A stretch of 64,000 bases of DNA, taken from positions 13,757,523-13,821,522 of the forward strand of contig OX336342.1 in NCBI GenBank assembly GCA_946902875.1, written 5' to 3'. Under the pieces are notes generated by a model. That model had not been told where the DNA came from and searched no databases. It saw nothing but the letters and a program-made list of their open reading frames with translations. Below, piece after piece: positions 30,435-42,442 of the stretch (position 1 is the stretch's first letter; the number at the start of each line of letters is the position of its first letter). Both the position numbers and the translations under genes were made by a program. Origin of the DNA: Nematopogon swammerdamellus. Taxonomy: Eukaryota; Arthropoda; Insecta; Lepidoptera; Adelidae.

Positions 30435-32158
30435 TCAACTCTGGATGACCAGGGTGCAACCCCTCCCTCGATACCACACTGTGGGATTTCCATGATGGAG
30501 CCAAGGATGCACTCTAGACAGGTCTACAAGTGTTTGAGGACGTTGGACACTTCGAAGAGTAGTGGTCCTGATGGCATTACAGCCATAGTGCTCAAGATTT
30601 GTGCCCCTGAGTTGAACCAATCATCGCCCGTATTTTCCGTCTCTCCTTCGGCCGTGGGATTGTACCCTCTTGCTGGAAAAGAGCCTCGGTCCAACCGGTT
30701 CCAAAGAAGGGAGACTCCGTGAACTTCTCTAACTATCGACCCATTGTGATAACTTCCCTATTATGTAAAGTTATCAAGCGCCTTATTAACACCCAGCTCC
30801 TAACGTACTTAGAAGCAAATAAACTCCTGGGTGAAAAGCAGTACGGATTCCGGAAAGCACGGTCAACAGGAGATCTTCTAACGTACGTTACGCTTAAATG
30901 GGCCGAAATATTGGACAATTTCGGGGAGTCGCTGGCAGTCGCCCTGGATATTTCCAAGGCCTTCGACCGCGTTTGGCACCGAAGCCTTCTAGGCAAGCTT
31001 CCGTCCTTCGGCATTCCACCCAAACTTTGCACCTGGATCGCCTGTTTTTCGGTAGGTCATTCGATCTTCGTTACCATCGATGGCTCGAAATCGGACGACT
31101 TTCCAATCAACGCTGGTGTTTCTCAGGGCTCTGTGCTGTCGCCTACGCTTTTCTTAATCTTTATAAACGTTCTACTGTCCTTGGGCATGATACACAGCTA
31201 TGCAGACGACAGCACGGAGCACGAGGGCTATGTTAGGAACCGGAAGAGTAGAGATTCGCGGCATATTGAGGCTCAACGTTCAGTGGTTGATAAGATCGAT
31301 AACGTTCTCGGAAAAGTAGCTATATGGGGCCAGAAGAACCTTGTCGCCTTCAACGTTAGCAAGACTCAGTGCTGCGCATTATCTGCTAAGGTCGATTCCT
31401 TTCCTTTCCAAGGCAGCGCCCGTCGTACCTGTCTCGGAGCACCTAAATCTCCTGGGCACCACCATTTCCAAAGACGTAGGTTTCCGTTAACCAATCGAGT
31501 CTAAGGCCAAAGCTGCATCCAGAATATTGGGAATACTTTTCCGAAATCGGCGGTTTTTCTCACCGGCACAACTATCCCTGCTGTACAAAACACAGATTAG
31601 GCCGGTGATGGAGTACTGCAGTCACATCTGGGAGGGTAGTCCCCATTATCTGCTTGCGTCCTTGGATTCGATACAGCGCCGAGCCATCCGTCTTGTTGGT
31701 GATCCGAAACTTACAGATGGTCTGGAGTCTCTGAGTCACAGACAATTTGTAGGTTCGCTTAGTCTGTTTTACAGATACTATCACGGGCGCTGCTCTGTGG
31801 AACTGGCATCCCTTATTCCCTGTCACCCGTCCTATCTCCGCATGACTCGTCGCAGAGAGACTCAGCATCCTTTTGTTGTTGCCATTGTGCTTTTTGAGAA
31901 CCCATCAGTTCTCTAAATCATTTCTTTATCGCACCGCTAGGGTGTGGAACTGTCTTTCGGCGAGTGTGTTTCCCGAATCCTTTAACTTGAGTGTCTTCAA
32001 ACGTCGCATTAACAGGCTAGACAGCCTAGCAACAGTCCACAAATCTGCTGGCATGGCACCTAACTGAGCGTGGTTTCGCGAGGAGAGGTGTTTTTGACTC
32101 TGTCGAATGCACCATTGGTCTCTCGGCACAGCCACCCTTGTTGGTTTACATAACAAAA
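30435..32158 (+). mobile_element. LINE, 5'-truncated, CR1/Jockey-like, inactive
   Basis: 1.7 kb from within the reverse transcriptase region to a 3' end reading GGCACAGCCACCCTTGTTGG then TTTACATAACAAAAAA. The endonuclease domain and ORF1 are absent. The 3' end resembles the tail of SINE-B (CAGCCACCCATACCGGATT then ACATAAAAA). Further 3' pieces of related elements occur at 43440-43690 and, inverted, at 45050-45245. Confidence 0.9.
30492..32067 (+). pseudogene. Reverse transcriptase (LINE ORF2), frameshifted
   Basis: Would copy LINE RNA at a nicked target site. Reading in order across three frames: SKSSGPDGI (about 30556); a frameshift near 30620; FSNYRPIVITSLLCKVIKR and QYGFRKARSTGDLL (from 30719); motif A ALDISKAFDRVWH (about 30940); motif B GVSQGSVLSPTLF (about 31110); motif C SYADDS (about 31196); a second frameshift near 31410-31500; then the C-terminal region PVMEYCSHIWEG, SLDSIQRRAIRLVGDP, a third shift near 31870, and ARVWNCLSASVFPESF, FKRRINRLDSL. 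The catalytic Asp residues are intact, but no single frame spans the domain. The longest frame is 30719-31504 (261 codons). Confidence 0.9.
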
Positions 32159-32220
32159 AATTACACTGCTGACGTATAGAACGACATACTAGAGAATACT
32201 ATAAACTATAAGCCTTATAG

Positions 32221-32821
32221 TATTTTTTGTAAGGGATGGTCATGGAGGAAGTTACTTTGTTTTATGGGATATTGCGTTTGTAGACTCTATGTATGATGAT
32301 ATTATTATGGAATCTTCATTTAAATGAAGAGTTGCTCAATAAGTTGGATCGTCTACTCAACTTTGGCATCCGATTTATTTTCGGACTGCGTAAATATGAC
32401 CATATCTCTGCCTATCGTGACTAACTTGAGTGGCTCCCTATTCGTCAGTATGTCCTATCTCTTCTCTTCTCAATTCTGAACGACCCCAATGCTCCCGCCT
32501 ATCTCAGAGACGGCGTACCACTAAGGTCAGCTGATAATCTTTTGCTCCTTATTTCTATTGGTGTATAATTTTTTTTAATAGAATATGTTTATGTAGTTGA
32601 AGTATTTTACCTATGGAGTATTTATAATATTTAATATACTTATACTTATACAAGCACATTCGATTATACGCGACACAGGATAGGCTAAATATCTGTTATC
32701 TGTAAATCTCATACAAACCGAATTGTTCCGAGGGCCAAAATAAAGGTACGGTAGCGGGCTTACTTACTTTTTTCTTTTTAAATACAAATTTCACGCGAGC
32801 GAAGCCCCGGGCAAAAGCTAG
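32221..32821 (+). mobile_element. CTAG-ended family D element with a LINE fragment inside
   Basis: Starts GTAAGGGATGGTCATGGAGG, ATTGCGTTTGTAGACTC; resumes at about 32650 with GACACAGGATAGGCTAAAT and ends CACGCGAGCGAAGCCCCGGG then CAAAAGCTAG. The interior 32300-32560 is foreign (next entry). Confidence 0.65.
32302..32545 (+). mobile_element. LINE C-terminal fragment, second family
   Basis: Translation: LLNKLDRLLNFGIRFIFGLR, KYDHISAYRD, stop, LEWLPIRQYVLSLLFSIL, DPNAPAYLRDG. This is the C-terminal region after the reverse transcriptase in another non-LTR clade (the phrase IRFIFGLRKYDHIS is typical). One in-frame stop. Confidence 0.65.
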
Positions 32822-33463
32822 TTAAAAATAAAAATATAAATTATAACACCCGATCTGCCTATCTGAAACAAAAACTGTCCAATTGCTTTTTCGGATATTT
32901 TTTTCCTATGATTACACCTTTTCAAAACGAAGCAAATTGACTGGTGATGTTTGCTTAGTTATCTTCCAAAATTAAAAGGCATTGTTCCCGCCGGACGGCG
33001 ACGCCCCTCCCCCTACACAGCCCAGCACCTCGAGTCCTCGACTTCCAATCAGAGCCGTCAAACAACTTAGATTGAATCTAATATGAATTCACGTTCAATT
33101 ATCGACAGTAGCGCGTCGATCTACGAATCGCGATTTAATTTTAATGAATAAAGCGGCCAAGTTTGCTCGAACTGGAATTAAATTCGATAAAGTATTCCCG
33201 AAACTTGGGCCCATTGTATTGGCGTTATAACAGAATATTCAAGTCCGGGGAGCGAACCCACGCGCCGCAGCGCCACCAATCCGATTCGAGTCGATAGGTT
33301 GACCAAAAACACCTCACCGAGGCGGACACCAACGTGCTATCGACTAACCTAACTAACACTCCATAATCCGCATGACTCTGTGAGATCCTAAACCGTGGAT
33401 TGCACCTAAGAGATCAATCTTTCAGAAAATTAGTCATCGTATAGTTATCGCCTTATTATTATT
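32822..33463. other. Unassigned intergenic
   Basis: No gene or repeat recognised. Short GC-rich patch near 32990-33040. Confidence 0.35.
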
Positions 33464-33521
33464 TTTTTTTTAACTCAAATGGTTGGCTACCTCACCTACA
33501 ACATCCGTGATGTCGGCCCAA
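33464..33521 (-). mobile_element. SINE-A tail fragment
   Basis: Poly-T, ATGGTTGGCTACCTCACC and AACATCCGTGATGTCGGCCC. Only the last 58 bp. Confidence 0.7.
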
Positions 33522-36500
33522 GATATTATTATCTAAGATATTTTGTTTGGAGTGCAAATTGAAAACGTCATTATTGTATTTTGAGTAACATGCGAGTGCG
33601 CATGCACTGTTATAAGTTGTTTATCGATACGGGAATGGAAGATAGAAAACAAACTCGAATATTATTACTGGCCTACCTAGGTACATACAAGGAAAATATA
33701 TAAATATTGTTTCGTATACTAAGGTTTGAAATAAGAAACCTATGAAGAGAAAATGTGTGCAGCAATTTAAAAAGAATATGGTTTGTAAATTGTTGTTTAT
33801 TGTTTATTGTTGTTTATTGTTTATTTAGCATCTATTGGCAGTACACTGCGCTCAGATTTGTCATATTTACATTGTAACATTCCGCCAGTTCGATTATCTA
33901 AGCGAAGAAGAACTGACAAGAAACTTCAATGGAAATTTTTTCAATGTACACTTAGTCTACTTTACAAAAATGTTTGCCACTGCCTAGACACGCATGTGTT
34001 GTTTTGTGACAGATGCAGCAATTCATGACAAAGTGAAAACATTTTTACTATGAAATTGTATGAAGTTATATACCCACCACACTGCCACATGAAGCAGGCC
34101 AGTATCCACAAACAGCGCCCGTTCACGAACACCACACCTGGGCCAGCCATCGCCTTCCTCTACCATATTATAGGGTGGGAAACGACCCGGACCAAATAAA
34201 TACTCAAAAATTTCAGCAACCCCACAGCGATCCGGCTCACTTCGAATATGTTCCAATTTTCCTCAATGGTTGGCCTACGTCGGGAATAATAGGCTGATAA
34301 CTTTGTCTCTCGAGTATTATTAGTTCGTAACTCGGAATGATATTTGAAATTTACAATCGTTTTGTCACCCTCCCTCCCCAGTCCTCAGCCTTCTCCTGCA
34401 CCGAATGCTAACAATAAAACTGGGGTCACACAATTATGGCTACCAAGTATCAGAAGAAGTTATTGTTCTATTTCCGACGCCACGTATCGACAAAAATAAA
34501 GACTGTGTATTAAAAACTTTGATATTTTGGAGAAACCAATTCGGCTTTTATTTTTACCTCCAGAACACTAAATATATACCTTGTGAGAATCAAGTGAACT
34601 CAACATACAAAGTACACGTACAATGTACAACATACAAAGTACGATGGTATATGTGGAAAATACCACCTATATACTACCACAGCTGTTCCGGCGTGTTAAC
34701 AGATATTAATGGATGCATTAAAATTATTTCAAGAGCTACCGCCATAATAAGTATCCCTGCAAGTGACAACAAGCTTTGTGCATTATGTGTACCGGACCGG
34801 CTCGCCTCATGTTCATGACAGTCTAGTGGACTGTTTGGACTATAATTATTTGCTTTGAATCAGAAAAACCTAAATGACCCCATTTAGGTATAATGTTTAT
34901 ATCCTGAAAATCTACCAAGCCAACCCACTTAACATCACAAAAGAAAATAATTCAATGTGCCTACAGTAATTAATACTAGATAAATTCATCGAAGGAATTT
35001 TTTTCTAAGATTCAAAAAAATACAAACTTTTTTTTATAATTGCGATCTCCATTCCTAAAGCTTATATAATTCTGCAGATGAATAAATCAATATTAAACTG
35101 TCATTTTCAAAAATTCACTTTTTGTTCCAACAAAACGTTCCGAATAATTTACGACCTTCATTAGCAAATACGAAAAAGCAGAGGAAAGTTCACTTTCTAG
35201 TGATTATAGCTGGAATGTCGCGCGCGAGAGCTTCGTAGAGGGTACTACTCTACTGCTGGAGATCCGCCTCAGCACTCTACGTCACAATTTCCTCGCATTT
35301 CCTCCAAATATGGGCACATTATATTTTAAGATTGTGGGCGATATGCACCACGCAGAGAATATGAACTGATGGAGACTAACGAAATAAATTTATGGAGCGA
35401 GTGTGAGTGTAAGAGTTGGGAAGGGTCGCCTTACACGCACGTACGTGGGTCAAGTGCGTAGTACCGTAACCGATGAGCATGTATGAAGAATATTATGAGA
35501 GTGGAAGAGGCGACAGATGTGTGTCAGGATCTTGGCACGTGGAGATCCGTCGTCTCTGCCTACCCTACTTTCTCAGTTTCTTTCTTTCATTCTAGTGTCG
35601 TAAGACCACGAGCGTCGACTCTCAGTGCGGAGAGCTTCGGAAGGTAGACATAAATAATGTGGAGCGACAGGACACGACCCGCGCCCGCGCCTGGCCCGCC
35701 CCTCCCCTCGCCCCGCGACTCCACAGATCCGCTACGTACTCTAAGCGAGGAGCTGCTATGGAACCACTCAAAAGTGATATTGTAGTCAAGCAAGGATAAT
35801 ACCTGCGAAATATGTTTCCACCATTGCAACAATTGCCAATTACAAAGACTCCAATCTAAAAGGGCGCTGTATAATCTCATGCTTTTATTAATATTATAGT
35901 AAGTTCCTCGCAGATACATTACCCTGGATCAATATTTCCGCGCGACTTTTTCTGGTCATCCGTTTTAGCGCGCTAATTGTTGAACTATAATCTAAGTGCA
36001 GCTGATGGCGAGCGACGGCGACTATAAGGAGCTGAAAAGAAACTTCAGCGCGCGACAGTGACCGGAAACAGGGCAGAGCTTCCGGCGGCGCGTCGCCGTA
36101 ATGGCGCCTGTGGAATTTCCGGTTCGTTCTTATTGAAAATAATAGCCGGATGTGTCGGGAATGAACGACTGTAAATTGTCCGGCATTAGATTAACGACTC
36201 CGATCGACCGACCCCTTCGAAGGCACACCCGAAATAGAAATGTTTCACACACTCCCTAAGTTCAAAAGCTAAGTCTTAACCCTCCAACACTCGAAAAACA
36301 ACAGCCTCCCGCGAAAAAAAAGAAAAAACTTCAGGTCCATATATTTTCCCTTCTCATCTGAATGTGATAAGAAAATGTATTACACTCTACCTCTCCGAAG
36401 CTCAGCGAAGATTCGCTGGAAAGCCGACCGGAAGGTTCTCCTCTGCCGCGCCCCCGCCGCGCCGCCGCCGGCCGCTCCGGCTATCCTACCCGTCACGCTG

Positions 36501-36842
36501 GACTAACTTTTTCAGCCTCTCGTATGAAATTAATATTTATATGTACATTTACAAAAACACGTTCCGCGGACCGCGTCTATGGGATAGATAGGGAAAGGGC
36601 TCGTACATTCGACTTTTTCCTTATTTTTCACGAGCACGTGATCAGAATATAAAGTAATGTAACGCCGCGCCCGCAACCTGCTCTATTGTGTGTGCTCAAC
36701 ATCAATGAAGCTAACTAATGCATTTTTTCTTCGGTCTAATTTACATTCATCGCTTATCACGTTTCACTTGCGCACCTTTGTTACTACGTAGTGGTGAGCA
36801 TTTGCTATGTCTACGACAATACTAATAGTGATTAGACGAGTG
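33522..36842. other. Repeat-poor intergenic, no supported gene
   Basis: 3.3 kb with few recognisable repeats. Open frames at 34405-34818 (plus, 137 codons) and 34023-34256 (minus, 77 codons) have no domain I recognise. 33787-33825 is a TTGTTTA tandem. 34597-34645 has a direct repeat of CATACAAAGTAC. GC islets lie at 35685-35760, 36055-36110 and 36430-36500. The 34023 minus frame reads like protein (EYLFGPGRFPPYNMVEEGDG) but has no evident splice context. Confidence 0.35.
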
Positions 36843-36957
36843 TGCTTTTTTTTATAGACAGTCGGCACTGGCGGACGTACCCAAAATTCTAACTCTAATG
36901 GAAGATCAGATGCAGCCAATAACACCACGCTTTCCGGAACCACGCGCACGCACGAGA
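36843..36957 (-). mobile_element. LINE 3' UTR-like fragment
   Basis: GGAAGATCAGATGCAGCCAA and the following CACCACGCTTTCC align by eye with GGAAGATCAGACACATCCAA and following bases at 45099-45140, which belong to an inverted LINE 3' end. No coding part. Confidence 0.4.
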
Positions 36958-36999
36958 GGCGTCATAATAAATATAAGGCCAACTATATAATAAATATGT

Positions 37000-37413
37000 T
37001 TTTTTTTATGGAAACTGACACGGTTGGCTACATCACCTACAACGTCCGTGATGTCAGCCCATAACACCGGATGAACTAGGTGCCATGTCAGTGCTTCCCC
37101 CTTTGATCGTGCCGGCTACACTGAACTGGTCGGAAAACACAAACTATTTACATAGCCGTTTCGGCCGACGTTTCATTCAGTGCGGTGGTATCAACCCGGG
37201 CGGGTTAAACCCTACCACCAAGGTAGGGTAGGGTAGGTAGGTAATTTGGAAAGATTAGGAGGGAAGGGACCTACAGTTTTACGAGGAATCCGAACCTCGG
37301 TCAGCCTCCAAAGGTCAGCGGTCACCCATCCAAGGACTGACCGCACCCAGCGTTGCTTAACATTCAATAGCGACAGTTGACTGTCTGCACCACTGAGCTA
37401 TCGAGGCTGACAA
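37000..37413 (-). mobile_element. SINE-A full length with small internal insertion
   Basis: Poly-T to GAGCTATCGAGGCTGACA. It closely matches the 7528 copy, but within the core there is an extra 30-bp GGTAGGGTAGGGTAGGTAGG-type run at about 37222-37250. High similarity to 7528 and 15631 marks a young subfamily. Confidence 0.9.
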
Positions 37414-37710
37414 TGTAAGTCGGAGTTTTTCTAATTGCTTCTTAAAGCTAGAGTCGGCGCTAAATCTTAACAACCCTCATTTTCAAGCTTTTTGTTATCA
37501 TAATGTTGAAACTAACCAAATATTTGAGCGGACATTACATAGTGCCCGTACAATATCATAAATCATCAATCAATATACATAATATAAAATTCAAACCGGA
37601 GCAAGACACAAAAAAACTCATTACTACTAAAATTCTAAGTTGATTTCCGAACAAGATAGTTTTACTACGATGGCAACCAAACGTACTATCCTCTATAGTC
37701 AGAAAAAGAA
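37414..37710. other. Unassigned AT-rich
   Basis: No feature recognised. Confidence 0.4.
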
Positions 37711-38074
37711 AAAAACCGGCCAAGTGCGAGTCGAACTCGCGCACCGAGGGTTCTGTATCGCCATGTCATGGCTAGCGCCACTCACGCCATCTAGATGGCG
37801 TATTATGAAATGCTTCATATCAGTTAAATGTCATGATTAGTTAAAATGCTTCATAATCTATTCGGTAGATGGCGCGCGCGCATACACTTTTTGGTTTCTT
37901 CTATGGGAACCCCGTGATTTTTTTACTTTTTCTAATTTCTATTATTTGTTGTTATATCGGCCATAATAACACATATTCTGTGAAAATTTCAACTAGCTAC
38001 CTATTACGGTTCAAGAGATACAGCCCTGGGACAGACGGACGGACAGACAGACGGACGGACAGACGGACGGACAG

Positions 38075-38135
<61 letters not shown>

Positions 38136-38185
38136 TGGCGTAGGCTTAGTAATAGGGTCCCGTACCGGATACGGAACCCTAAAAA
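37711..38185 (+). mobile_element. Class C element, complete, with long GACA/GACG tract
   Basis: AAAAACCGGCCAAGTGCGAG to GATACGGAACCCTAAAAA. Nearly the same as 25861-26272 outside the microsatellite (TATGAAATGCTTCATATCAG, GGCGCGCGCGCATACAC, TATTCTGTGAAAATTTC). The tract at 38029-38134 has expanded to about 100 bp. Confidence 0.85.
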
Positions 38186-38378
38186 CAAGAAAAATACAAT
38201 TATGTCTGTTTTTATTTCCGCATATTTATGTTCGCGATTTACTAAAAAAACTACAAAAAAAGATAATTTCATGATAATTACTCCATTATATTCAGAAACT
38301 ATTTGAGATCGTTTTAGGATATATATCATCACACTATCTACTTGGGATATCGAGCAGTGGCTCAAATTGTGAGAGTAG

Positions 38379-38412
38379 TCAATCCATACAAATGTACAAA
38401 TGTATGGATTGA
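38379..38412. repeat. 12-bp stem, 10-base loop
   Basis: TCAATCCATACA and TGTATGGATTGA around AATGTACAAA. It lies at the edge of a minisatellite fragment. Confidence 0.6.
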
Positions 38413-38822
38413 TCCAAGAAAAGTCACTAAGAGCGAGGCCGAAGGCCGAGCTGCGTTCAGGTAATTGATATACTCTCTCGAAGAAAGGAAGTCACTAAGG
38501 GCGAGGCCGAAGGCTGCACTCCGTTCAGGTAAACTATGTACTCCACGAAGTGAGTCACTAAAGGTTTTCGAAGTCGACCTACCTTCAGGTAAACGGTATG
38601 CTGTAACGGTATGTGTAAATGGTATTCAGTTTCCATAAAAAAAAAAAAAAATGCTCTTTCGAAGAAAGTAATTCACTAAGTGTAAGGGCGAAGGCCGAGT
38701 TGCGTTAATCTTATTTTATTTGATATAGCGTTTTACCTGAACGCAGCTCGGCCTTTGGCCTCGCCCTTACTGACTTACTTTGTCCTTTTCGAATTTCATG
38801 CGAGCGAAGCCGCTGAGCCAGT
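38413..38822. repeat. Minisatellite-element fragment with SINE-A tail
   Basis: Units with GGCGAGGCCGAAGGC at 38430 and 38500 in one orientation, GCAGCTCGGCCTTTGGCCTC at 38741 in the other, then CATGCGAGCGAAGCCGCTGA. A SINE-A tail scrap (TTCAGTTTCCAT plus 18 A) sits at 38623-38652, as a SINE-A scrap does at the turn of the 2866 element. Confidence 0.65.
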
Positions 38823-39059
38823 CTGAAATAAATTGTGAAAAAACTTTCTGTTCAGAAGAAATTGTACTTCCCACTTATTGTATTTTTAGATAAATAGAAG
38901 TTAATATATTCCCGCGAGACATCTTGACACGAATTAACCCTATGTTTTGAGTCTCGGTTACTTTTATGTGCATAGAGTTCGTGAAACAGAACTTTGCGTG
39001 CTCCTCATTGATTTTGTCGAGGTTGCGATAGGAGCGGGGCGAGACAGGCTAACTGAAGC
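38823..39059. other. Unassigned flank
   Basis: AT-rich, no feature recognised. Confidence 0.35.
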
Positions 39060-39471
39060 GGTGTGCACGTCTCCACGGCACCTGGCCGCCTGGCCGCCTG
39101 GCCACCGCGCCGCTCCGCTTGCGACATTCGGCGACGCACCCTCAGTAGACTCGCTCGTGTGCTACGCCGCGCCGCGCCGCGCACTCTATGCGCTACGTCG
39201 AACAGTTCCCGCGCTCTACGCCCCGCTGCTACGAAACTCCATAGAGCTTCTACGACATTTAAATCTTTAATTTATTTTTCTGTGAAAGCTCTTTAGTCTT
39301 TTTTATTGAGTCTGTGGTCACGTTCAGTGAATTTTTTCGAAAAACGTATTTGACTGTAAAAATATTTTACTGTGGACTAAGTGAACGAACTTAATTGAGC
39401 ACGTAGTGAGATAAAGTGTGAAGAAACTGTTTGAAGAAGCTTGTCGAGTTCGAGACATACGAGCATTGCAA
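39060..39471 (+). promoter_or_regulatory. Possible promoter islet and non-coding first exon
   Basis: A CpG-rich islet (39060-39240) is followed by about 230 bp of moderate composition without repeats, ending at GCATTGCAA with a good 5' splice site GTAAGC at 39472. This layout resembles insect 5' UTR exons whose gene lies far downstream. I see no TATA box or initiator I would trust, and no matching coding exon within the window except the SMPDL3-like gene, 10 kb away. Confidence 0.25.
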
Positions 39472-41372
39472 GTAAGCGTTACCATTTTAAACTATATTTT
39501 AAAATGTTAGAAATTGAAGGAGGAAAAAATTAAGGAAATTTCATTAAATCAAAAAGTACATTACTGAGAAATAAATATCAAAGAATATTACAGTGCGCAT
39601 CCGTACAATGTTATTGGTATAATTATGCGTAAGGATAATTAATGTTGGCAACGTAAACAGAATTGTTACACGAATAAGTGCGAGTAGTTCTCGGTTAAAG
39701 TTCCTAAAATTTCTGGGCGTTTAATATTTAGAAATGATTTTACTCATAAACGTAAGTACCTATAAAGCGTACTAGTTATGTTTATAAAGTAAAAGCTTTA
39801 CCTGTGTCTATATATTGTTAGAGCTTGGATATCGTGTATCGCTGCCTATCCGTCAGTCCGTCCGTTACGCATTTCTGTAGGATGATATTAAATTCAATAT
39901 CCATTCCCCTCTATCTCTGAAAGCAGTCATATAAAATATTGTCGACCTTAATCACTCCGCCAACTACAATAATCAAATTTGGAGAAACTAATGGATTATG
40001 ACTTGGAAATTGATAACAAAACTTATTTTATACTCAATACATATGTACATTTATTTGTTATACATATGATTTCATCGTAACTCATAACTAATTTGAAATT
40101 ATTCTTCGTAAATAAACTATTCGTCGTATTTTGTATTCGTCGTAGGAAGAATTTCTTTCGACACTTGAGGAATGTCAGGGTAGCAGTCCGAGCACCGGAA
40201 CCCAGACATATAATCCTCGATGGCTCGCATGTCTGACAAGTATTCAGATTATTTTTACAAATTGAAAGTTCTACTGATAATTCATCTGGAACATCTGAAT
40301 TAAAATTAGCACATCCGTCTCTGTCTTTACTAATTAACCTATCTTGCTAATTCGCTGAAGAACACGACTAATCTGAACTTCCACTCTAAATCAAGAACAT
40401 TCCAGGTTTGAATTTATGTAAAAAATACTCTACTGTTCTCAATCAACGGAATATCAAACAATACTATAGCAGACATTAATTAATTAAATAGGCGCTTCAT
40501 AATACCTTTTATGTCATCCCTTCTTATCCTGATTTTTCATCTATGAAATATAAAGGTTTCCTCCGTACCCGCGACCGGCTTCAACATACATAGATTAACT
40601 TAAGTGGAGCAAATATTCCACTAATCTGGCAAAAGAAGAAAACGGAGGTTCGTCTACTTTACGTGAAGTGCATACGTGTCTCGCATTGTTCGTCTTATAC
40701 TCACATCACTTACGCTTATAACCAGGCTAGACTGACTCAAACAGTAGTACCTACTGAGTATACGCCGGGGAATGATCTGTTACCGTGGACGTCTGTTACG
40801 CATTTCAATTAAACTCACATTTCACATTATTCATTGAAGTGTGTGTATAAAATAGTTGTACAATAACATTTATTACTCCTAACTCTTCTAATACATTTTC
40901 CTGAACGAAGTATTTTGTTCTGTACACAAGAGACGGTTGAACTCTACACGCGCGCCCATACAATTACTCACATCTGCTTTGGTACGCATGGGCAGAATGA
41001 TTACCCAAGTGACTGAATAGTTTATTCGCTGTGTATTGTAAAAGTGAGTTGACAATAACATATGGTATCGTTTATGATTGTAAATGGGCTCTACGTTGTA
41101 GTTTAGGAACGTATAAATCTCGAGTAAGGACAGGCGCGCGTCGCGTCGCGAGGCGGCGGCGGCGGCGGAGGGGCGGCGGGGGTGGCGGCGGCGGTGCGAC
41201 CCACCAATATATTTTGATTTATTACACTCTGTATATCACCAACATATGATGGAAGTGTCGTGTCGTATTCCAACTTATGATGTATTGGTTTTGTTGAATT
41301 TTTTGTGAGAATGTTTTTATTATTTTCTTATCTAGAGTGCTTCGAAAATCGTTCGATTGAATTATTCTTCTT
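39472..41372. other. Intergenic, GGC-rich islet near the end
   Basis: AT-rich and repeat-poor. 41125-41205 is a GGC-repeat islet (GGCGGCGGCGGCGGAGGGGC). No gene supported. Confidence 0.4.
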
Positions 41373-41640
41373 TTGCCCGAAACGCCCGCATACCCACGTT
41401 CATTCATTAATTTACGTGAATTAGATGCCTTTAATTATAGTCTAGAATTTATAGGGTTGAATGGCGTAAACATAGTTTACAATGATTTTATTTGTAATAG
41501 TGTTAGATTTTATAATAAACTGTCTTCTAACATAAAACAATTAGATGATAATAATTTCAAACGACGGATTAAATTAATGTTAATTGAAAAGAGTTATTAC
41601 ACTATTAAGGATGCATTAACTGACCGTAATTTTATCTAAG
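41373..41640 (+). mobile_element. LINE C-terminal fragment, open frame retained
   Basis: The frame ends SVRFYNKLSSNIKQLDDNNF, KRRIKLMLIEKSYYTIKDAL and a stop at 41637-41639. FYNKL...NFKRRIK...KSYYTI is the usual last 50 residues of a group of insect LINE proteins. About 85 codons without a stop. The upstream reverse transcriptase is absent. Confidence 0.6.
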
Positions 41641-42442
41641 AGTTTGACTACTGTTTTTTCCACTAACAAACTTTGACAATTTGACATTTGCATACACTTT
41701 GTATCATAATTTTTTTTTTTATATGACTTATTACATCTCTTTGTAATAAATGTAAACTAATTTTTATTTATTTTTTGACTTGATATAATATGAAGTATCA
41801 AAATTGAGGATGGCACTATACACCAGATATAGGTAATTTAAATAGGCAGTGTGGTCAAATTCTTCAGTATTCATGTTTATGCTGTAAATATTAATGCTCC
41901 TGTGAGCGGTAGTATGGGTTAATTATTTGTAAGTTACTATAATATAATACTTATAAGGTACTAACAAAACATTGTGACTTGCGAAGTTTGTTTGTCAGTT
42001 CTTCTTCGCATTGAATTTAGAACTGGCGGAATTTTCGACATGTCCAAGCGTAGGTTACCTACCTATGGATGAAATTATACAATAAACAATAAACAATTGG
42101 TATATATAGGGGTTTTTCATCAACCTTCCAAGCGTAGGCACGTATGTGTATTTTTCAGAAGAAAAATAAACGAAAATATTGATTTATTTATTTGTTTGCT
42201 AACAAACTCGTGCCTATGTTTATGTTTTACCTATTACTTGCGCACAAACAAAATTGTTTTCTTAAATCGGGTTATATTCTTTAAGTTGGCCATGTTGATT
42301 GAATTTCAAATTCTATCGTATATAAACAGTGCACGTGCACAAGATAAGCTGCAACTGCAGTCGGATGGCGACCGTTACTGCATCGCAGAGCTCACAAGAT
42401 AACCTGTAGTGGGCACACACTGCTGTGCGACTTGTTTCCTTT
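41641..42442. other. AT-rich intergenic
   Basis: No gene. Contains TAATAAA-rich DNA following the LINE fragment. Confidence 0.4.

Noticed and set aside
34405..34818. 137-codon plus-strand frame as a gene
   Set aside because: No recognisable domain and composition like its surroundings; contains a short DNA-level direct repeat (ACATACAAAGTAC).
38029..38134. CRISPR-like or satellite array
   Set aside because: Simple GACA/GACG tetranucleotide tract inside a transposon; no spacers, and the genome is eukaryotic.
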